Positions 53,101-62,100 of a stretch of DNA of 64,000 bases are shown here, in pieces (the stretch's first letter is position 1; every line of letters begins with the position of its first letter). Source of the DNA: Bimastos eiseni (taxonomy: Eukaryota > Annelida > Clitellata > Crassiclitellata > Lumbricidae). The stretch covers positions 8,325,979 through 8,389,978 of the forward strand of contig OY365808.1 in the NCBI GenBank assembly GCA_959347315.1, written 5' to 3'. A program made the position numbers and the translations under genes. The notes below the pieces were generated by a model, which was given only the letters and a program-made list of their open reading frames with translations, did not search any database and was not told where the DNA came from.

Positions 53101-56100
53101 TATCTGGAAACAAAATTAAAAAAGTGGGGGGGAAATTCCCACTTTTCACAACCTTGTTACACCTCTACTGACATTATCATCGCATTCAATTTTACAATAT
53201 GTTTCTCGCAACCTTAGGTATGGTCAGCCATCCACCAATATCAGTCGCTGATTTGGCAGACATCATAGAACGTCTGAAGGGCAACGAAGGAGATGGCTTC
53301 TCCCGAGAGTTTGAGTCGATTGAACCGGGTCAACAGTTCACGTGGGACGTCTCGAGCAAGGACGCCAACAAAGGAAAGAATCGCTACGCCAATGTCATCA
53401 CTTACGACCACTCGCGGGTCATTCTACAGATGTTGGATGATATTCCAGGCAGTGATTACATTAATGCCAACTATATGGATGGCTACTGCAAACACAATGC
53501 TTACATTGCCACTCAGGTAATCTAATGTCACTTGGATATAATTATGTGCACCTCATTGTATTTGTTTTCATTTTGTGTGTTATATAGAATGGATATACCT
53601 GCGTTTAATACCAAAATACAATTTTTAGCATGATGATATTTAATTAATCACCTTCTGCTCTTCCTTTTCCATGTTGCTTATTACTATACATTATATATTG
53701 AGTTTGCCAACATATTGTATGGTTTAACAGTGCCATGCACTATGTCTAAGCCAATGTTTTATCGTGCTTGGTTAGCCTATTACCACGTGTAATGTCTTTG
53801 CCCATATTTAGGTATCGCCCTGTATTGTATTTCTGACATTTACTAGAATCCTGTATGGGTAAAATTCATTCGTTAATGTCGAACATTTGACAAAAACTAC
53901 CGGTAGTCAGAGGCGCTCTCAGCTCCTGCATGGTATAAATGTCCGTTACATTACAACATGTTATGATATAGTATAGAAGCATGGCTTGTTGCAGGTTGTA
54001 GTACACTCAGGGATAGTCACTGTCACTGTGACAATCCTTCTCAGATCTGTCTGTGCTCAACAGGGTAAACACCCAATTGATTTTCAGCATCAGATGTGGA
54101 TGCTTATACTTTATAAATGCAACGATATTGAAAATAATCTATGAATTTCTGAAAAGGGATTTTTTTGGGAACAGGGCCCTCTTCCTGAGACGTTTGGGGA
54201 TTTCTGGCGCATGGTTTGGGAACAGCAGACTTCGACAATTGTCATGATGACCAAGTTGGAAGAACGAACTCGTGTAAGTTGTCTTACCATGTAAACAATG
54301 ATATGAAGGATTTGCATTTAATTAGGCAAATTTTTAGTTTTATGTAGGTTCGGTCTTTCAAATCGGTACCAATTGGATAAAATTAACAAAAGTTGAACCA
54401 CTAATTCCATGGTCAAAAGTGATTTATTAATAAATTTGTTAAGCTATGAGTAGGATTTTTTTCTTGTTATATTATTTTTGTATGCCAGATATTCTATTAG
54501 GTTTTAAGCTGCAGTTCTTGTCAAAATTTCATTTTAATCATTTGCCTTTTGTGTTAAGTTGTCAGTTATTTTGTTAGGTGAAGTGTGATCAGTATTGGCC
54601 AAATCGAGGAACAGAAGTTTACGGCATAATTCAAGTCATGATCACAGAGGTGTTGGAGCTGGCTACGTTTACAATGCGAACCTTCCAAATAGGATCGGTA
54701 AATTTGACAAATTCTTCTATGCTAGGCTTAGCAGATATTTTCTTTCAATTTTAAAAATGATGTTTGTGTGAGATCTTGTGAGGTTGAAGGTGTCTTCTTG
54801 TTTTTATTTGAATTCTTTCTGCAGATGTTTTCTGATCTATTCCACTACTGGTCATTTAGTCATTTTGACTTTTTTAAATTATCATGGTCCTGCCACTTCA
54901 CTCAATCTGCATCTCTTTCACCCTAATAATGCTCTGCCATTCGTCAACTCAAATTACTCTATATCAGAGGTGTCAAAGAGCGCCAACAATATATTTCTGG
55001 CCCGCCGAACCTTTTCTAAGGACAACACAATAATGAGATGAAAAGGTCTAAATTGTCATTTTAAAGGTAGTTTCTAATTTTTAAGACTGTATGAATCTTC
55101 TGTGATGTTTGTAATTGGTAATGAATATCATAATCACCCTTTCAAAGCCAAATTCAACTGTTTGTATGGCTCCCTGTGAGATCTCTAGATTCCCCACAAT
55201 CCGGCTCCTACCCCATTTTCCTCATGTGCATTTGCCATTTGCTGGAAAATATTGCCACTGGCCCGCCATCACAAAAGGTTTGACACCTCTGCTCTATATC
55301 CATAGCTGTTCCGCTTTCCTGGAGTTAGCGCCTACCAGAATTATGCCAAATATGTGATCCATCGTACAAATGCATCAAAACTCACCTCTTGCTATCTGTC
55401 TGTGGTTCTTTCACTCAATACTGAAAACACCGCTTTTTCACCAATCCAATCCTGATTCTTCCATTTCCCTTATTTACCTTCCTCTTCTTATTTCTATTCT
55501 TACCACGATCCACTTATCACACTTCACCTAACAGAATAACTGACTGTCTCCCTATCTGACTCCTTTTGGTCTTGACCTGGAACCAATTTTAGATTCTACC
55601 TATTGATTTTTTACTAAGTTCTGTGAAAATAATCTGGTTCCCAGGACTTCTCTTGTTTGGGGCACTGTAATAATCACAAGATTTCTGCCATTACGATTAT
55701 GAATACATTGGATATTTGTATGATTGTTTCTGGAAGATCATATTTATTTATTTTATACATATAATCTGCTACATTTTTGTGATACAGGTCAATAGCATTG
55801 AAAAGAGAGAAATACGACAATTCCAGTTCACAGCCTGGCCAGACCACGGCGTCCCAGACCATCCTTCGCCTCTGCTGAACTTCATTCGCAGGGTTAAGAC
55901 TTTTACACCACCTGATTCTGGACCTGTAGTTGTTCACTGCAGGTAGACATAACAGGCTTAAGCATGCATATATCTGTATATGTATTTGGTTATTAATAGG
56001 AGTTTGTTAAATGAGCAAATATATCATTTGTTCAATCATTTGCATATCTGCAATCCGGTATACAATGCATTTAAAATTAAAGCATTCTAATTGAGTTAGA

Positions 56101-59100
56101 TTTTTACAATAGATTGTTTGCCTTTGGAATCATAATTATGATCATCTATCCTCTATATGCACTGTCCAATGAGTAAAAATGACAGTAGAGATACTTGTGC
56201 ATTTTCTTGGTGTTTCATGCACACTTCCAGATGCATACTGACCATTATATCAAGGAAGATATAGTTGATTTGCATGATTATATATCGTGTTTGCAGCTGA
56301 TACATTCACAATAACTTGGCTGAGATTTCTGAATTTGTTTTTTGATGAGTTGTATCAAATGGTACATATTACCAATGCTATGAGTGCATATCTTTTGATT
56401 CTGTTGGAAAATTCTGTTGCTTCAACAGTGCCGGAGTGGGACGAACAGGTGCATTCATCGTCATAGACGCCATGTTGGAGAGAATCCAGCATGAAAAGAC
56501 ATTAGACGTCTATGGTCACGTGACCTGTCTGCGAGCGCAGCGCAATTATATGGTTCAAACGGAAGACCAGTATGTGTTCATCTACGACGCTCTCCTTGAG
56601 GCGATTGAGTCGGGAAATACCGAAGTACAGGCAGACAACCTCTACGCTCATGTCCAACGTCTCACACAGATTGACCCTGGAGAAACGATATCAGGGATGG
56701 AGCTGGAGTTCAAGGTAAGATAATTGAAGAAGTGGTCAAAGTATGAGTAGCTGCCTACATGTTTAAGCAATGCTTTGGTTCACTTTAATGAATCTGAGCA
56801 AACAGTGAGTACTGAGCATGTTATCTGAAGCTGTTGGAATTGAGATGCAGTTAATAGCTTTTCAAGTTGTTTCTTTGTTCAATTCAGAATTAAAATAGCA
56901 ATGGTATATTGGTGGATTCTGTTGTTTGAATGACCTCATAGGTATGCTCAATGCTCTTACTTGATTACTAGTAATTATTGGCTGTTAGTCTTAAGTTTAT
57001 TACTAATTAATTACAGTCATCAGTTCGATGGTAAATGCGATTCAACGTCTGAATTGTAGAAGCTGAACAGCATGCGAATAAGTCCGTCCTCATTTACGAG
57101 TGCTACTCTGCCGGCCAATAAATACAAGAATCGACTCGTTAACATTCTGCCATGTGAGATCTACTCAGAAGTTATCTTTGTTGTTGATGCTCAATATAAA
57201 TTCTCTTGACACTTTTGCAATGACTCTGATAGGATGTCACGATCATTTATTGGCTGAACTTGATTTGATATCCCAGACAGAGACATTCTTTTTTCTTACT
57301 TATATTGTGCTCTCAGCTGCCCTCATTCACCACTAGTGGCAGAATGCAGGGGCCTCCTTTGGGGCCCAATGCACTTGGTTGGATGCCTGGGGTATCTGAA
57401 TCCCGTGGCAGTAACAAGAAATCATAAAATAAAAACTACAGATTGTTTGTACATCAGATTAAATTTAGGGTAACTGACAATGATTGTAATTATCATTACC
57501 ATTATTACATTGCATTTCTTATTCGATCAAGTCTGTGAATCTGAGTCAGAGGTATAAAGTAATTGTGAGTTAAGGACTTGCTCAATTAAGGTCCATTGAT
57601 AGTTACTATGTTGCACGGTGGCCGATTGGTTAGAGCGGTCAGCATGTGACGCTCAGTGTGCGCCGAGTGAGCGGGTTTGATCATCGTCCGAGGAGTCACT
57701 GTGTAGGGACCTTGAGCAAGTCCTTCACACGCGATTGCTCTGCATTACAACTGTAGTTGTGCCGTCGAGGTGTGTGTACACTTCTGAGCTGATTGTAAGA
57801 AGGGCAATATCAAATTTCAGTTGTGTTTTGTATTTGTGTATTAACTAACTCAGGAAGGCTTAATTCTTAACTCTCACATTGCAAGTCGAGCTCTCCAACC
57901 AGTCGGCTAACTTTCCCCAAAAACCCGCTTTATAAGCGTTACTGGAAGCAATGGAACTTGCTCATACTTGTCCGTAAACTAGTTGTGTCAGAGAGGTTTA
58001 GTGATGTTCTATAGTGTTCCATAGTGTTCTATAGTGTTCTATAGTTCTGTAGTGTATAACATAAGAGGATTAGAGTTTCTTTAAGGGTGAGTTTTTACTA
58101 TTTTGTTGATTACCTCTGCATCTGTCTTCTTATAATTTTATGCCTATCTCTCTGTCAGTTTGTCTCAATCTCTCTGTCAGTTTGTCTCAATCTCTCTGTC
58201 AGTTTGTCTCAATCTCTCTGTCAGTTTGTCTCAATCTGTCCTCTCTTTCAGTTGGTTAGAGCGGTCAGCCTGTGATGCTCAGTGTGCGCTGAGTGAGCGG
58301 GTTCGATCATCGTCCGAGGAGTCACTGTGTAGGGACCTAGTAGTTGCACAATGTTGTCTGATAGCAGAGTACACTGCAATTGCTTTCATATCAGACATCG
58401 TATATCATTGAGCTTTCTAGACACACTAAGACATACATAAAACAATCACTACTGTTTTCTCAGCTGTCTGAAAGTAGGGTCAGTTAGCATGCATAAGTTA
58501 GCCATGTTGACTATGGCTCTGATCTTCCTAATTATTCTACTGTTTCAGTTGAGTCCACAAGAGTTTGTCTGCAGCCAATCAGAGGCGTCGATGGATCTGA
58601 CTACATAAATGCCGACTTTGTAGACGTACGTCAACATTTTCTAATACAGCGCATGTGCTATTTATGTTATTTAATATAAAAATTTATATACCGATAATGT
58701 ATTGTTGGAAGGAGTTTCGATGTGCTATTATATGAAATAGAAGCTGTGTCAGAAGAAATTAAAGGCTTAGGTGTATTTTGACATATTATTTAGTGCTTAA
58801 ATTCTGTGTTGTGTTTTCGATTAAATTTGATTGATTAAAAAAATTTATTAAGACATAATTAAACAGTGTTATTATACAGTATTATTATACAGTTGGTCAG
58901 TCAGAATAAATTCTCCCAATTGAGTTATTATATTTGGATTCTAGGGTTATCGATTTCGAAGGGCGTTCATAGCAACACAGGGTCCACTTGCGGAGACAAC
59001 AGAAGAGTTTTGGCGAATGCTATGGGAACACAATTGTACAATAATTGTAATGATGACCAGATTGAAGGAACTGAATCGCGTAAGTCTCGGCTACTAATAG

Positions 59101-62100
59101 TTTTCTTACTGTTTGTTGAGGCAGTTTTGTGATGCATGACCTGCATTAGTTTAAAAAATTTACATTAAAGGCTCTGTAGAAATCGTTAAATTAGATTATT
59201 CTAGAATAATGACTGCATTGCATTTGAGACTTCATTAGGAGTTTGGAAATATTCAAACTTAACCCATCCTGAGTTTGAAATTGGTTAGGTTCAGTTTAGA
59301 GTTGGAAAGGGTGCTTTAGTTTATGCTGGATGGTATTGGCTTTCGATCGGACTGTGTTAGTTTGTATCTTTCCATGTTATTGATGTCTAAAGAGATAATT
59401 AGTTTACAATATTGATTCAAGTCTCTGTTTATCTAGTTGAGAATATTGAGTTGTTTATTGGCTTCTGTTGTAGCAATACTAAGATTTCAATTCATGAATT
59501 AAACTAATTTTCTTGAGTCTGGCTTCTTATTACACACAAGCTTTGAGTCTAGAAATCACATTCTACTTTTAGGTACTATTAATTTCAAAATTGAACTGAT
59601 ATCTTATTTTGTTAAAAGGAAAAGTGCCACCAATATTGGCCGGAAGAGCGGTCTGCGAGGTACCAGTATTTTGTTGTGGATCCCGTCGCACAGTACAACA
59701 TGCCACTGTACATACTCAGAGAATTTAAAGTAACAGATGCAAGGGTAAAAAGGCTTTCCTGTTGTAAAAACTTTTAATATTCAATGAATAAATAATTACT
59801 TAACCTGAAGTTTTTTGTTACTAAAATCTTGTATGTTTAGCTCAGCATCTTGGAGAGATTCTTAAAATCTAGCACATTATTATTTTATAAATGCGTATAC
59901 ATGCATCCAGAGATATACACACTCACATTGACATACATTACATACATACATTAAATACATACATTACATACATACAATACATACATTACATACATACATT
60001 ACATACATAGCCTACATTACATACATTACATACATACTTACATTACATATATACATACATTGCATACATACATTGCATACATAGCCTACATTACATACAT
60101 ACATTACATACATACATTACATACATACATTACATACATACATACATTACATATATAACATACATTACATACATACATTACCTACATACATTACATACAT
60201 ACATGCAGTCCTGTCCTAACTCCTCTGTCTTTCTGCTTGGTCTGAATCATCCATCCACAATAGCCATCTGACCATGTCACTCATGTCTGGATTTTGACTT
60301 CATTCCATTTCTTGACACACCTACCTCATTGAATGTTGTTGGTTTTGATTAAGCATATGGTGCAATAATGTGGCTTTTTGATTGTTAATGAAACGTCGAG
60401 TTTAAGATACACATTGATATCTAAGGTGCTCCATTATCTTTTTCATTTGGTTGGAATGGTAGGGCATCATAGGTCATAGGTTAGAGAGGGCTCAGCTCTG
60501 GTATGTCTTTAAGCTAGACACTTTGACAATGTCCTTCATGCTAATTGCTCAGCATCACTGATGTTGTCATGTGATCGACTATGCACTTCTGAACTTTCTT
60601 GCTGGAGGCTATTGTTCATTTGCTTTCAGGATGGGCAGTCCCGCATTGTGAGGCAGTTTCAATTCACAGACTGGCCAGATCAGGGAGTTCCGACCTCTGG
60701 CGAAGGTTTTATTGAATTTATCGGCCATGTCCAGAAGACAAAGGAGCAGTTTGGTCAAGATGGACCAATCATTGTTCACTGCAGGTGGGATTCGTATTCA
60801 TCACAGATAATTGAAATTTTATATTTCTAATTGTTTTCCTCAGGTTTAGTACTTTTTTCAAGGTATATTGTTGCTCTTATTAGAGGATTTTCATTATCCA
60901 TTTATAAAACAAGGATTTTTGTGCAAGATTAATATGTTTAGGTGTGTTATAAATGACAGTTAGATAAAGGAAATGGTTCATTATGTTCGTCCTAGCCTTA
61001 GCTTGTTACTTATTAATTCTTTTTGGAATTACTTACAGTTCATCAACTTCTTCTTTTGATTCTCTGCCTTCAGGCTGGTTCATATGTCCAATGTTGCCAC
61101 TCCTCCCTGTGTTGAGCCTCTTCTTTCATTTTTCCATATCCACCTTTCCCCATCATCCAGTCTAAATGTCAACATGACTTCTATAATAAGTACTGTGGAA
61201 TACATATTGTCCAAGACAAAATGAAAACTCATCCAGAATCATGAATAAGAAACAGGCTTTTTAAAAATCAAAGTTTTGTACTAAATACTACTTCAAAACA
61301 AAATTAATGAGAACTCGAGTGTATATGTCCTTTAACCTGGATTTGATTATTCACTTCAGTGTTGGAGTTGGTCGCACTGGTGTCTTCATAGCGCTGAGTA
61401 TTGTTCTGGAGAGGATGAGATACGAAGGACTTGTCGACTTGTTCCAAACTGTTAAGATGCTGCGAACACAACGTCCAGCAATGGTCCAAAATGAAGTAAG
61501 TCATCTTTCTCTGACCATTTGCAATGGTCCAAAATGAAGTAAGTCATCTTTCTCTGACCATTTGCAATGGTCCAAAATGAAGTAAGTCATCTTTCTCTGA
61601 CCATTTGCTGCAGGTTTTGCTTCGATGATGACAACTGTATTGCATTGATTATAACTGGATAATTTATGATAATAGCTTTACAGCATTGCTGTGATGGTAC
61701 ATTGTACTTGTGATGCTAGCTTCAGTAGTTAAGCTTTAACTCGGTGCCTCTGTACGAGAGGATGGCAGTTGCAGTTGCATACCAATTGTGACTTATTTTT
61801 AGAATTGAAACTAAGACTGGCACCATTAATATACTGGGACCTTAAAGGGTATGTTACCGATTTCAAACAGGCGATGATAGTGAAGGATCTTGCCTGATCA
61901 ATTCGTCGAAAATGAGCATTTGACAATGTGTACATTACCGGTATATTTAAATATCAAATAAAGCAACAGAGGTAGGCTCAGCAATAGTGTTCCAGTTTCT
62001 CTGCCTGGGTATCCTACCATTTCATCTTGATGTTCTAGCTTTCCTTGAGCATAAGGAATCCCTTAAGTCAACCTTCATTGTCTGTACTTAGTTCTGATGT

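Noticed and set aside
57612..57690. Functional tRNA gene
   Set aside because: A- and B-box-like motifs are present, but stems do not pair, and a SINE body follows.
61360..61581. Exon 33 ending at the second or third donor copy
   Set aside because: Both extensions read into TGA and lose the conserved DQY segment, so they cannot give the main product.
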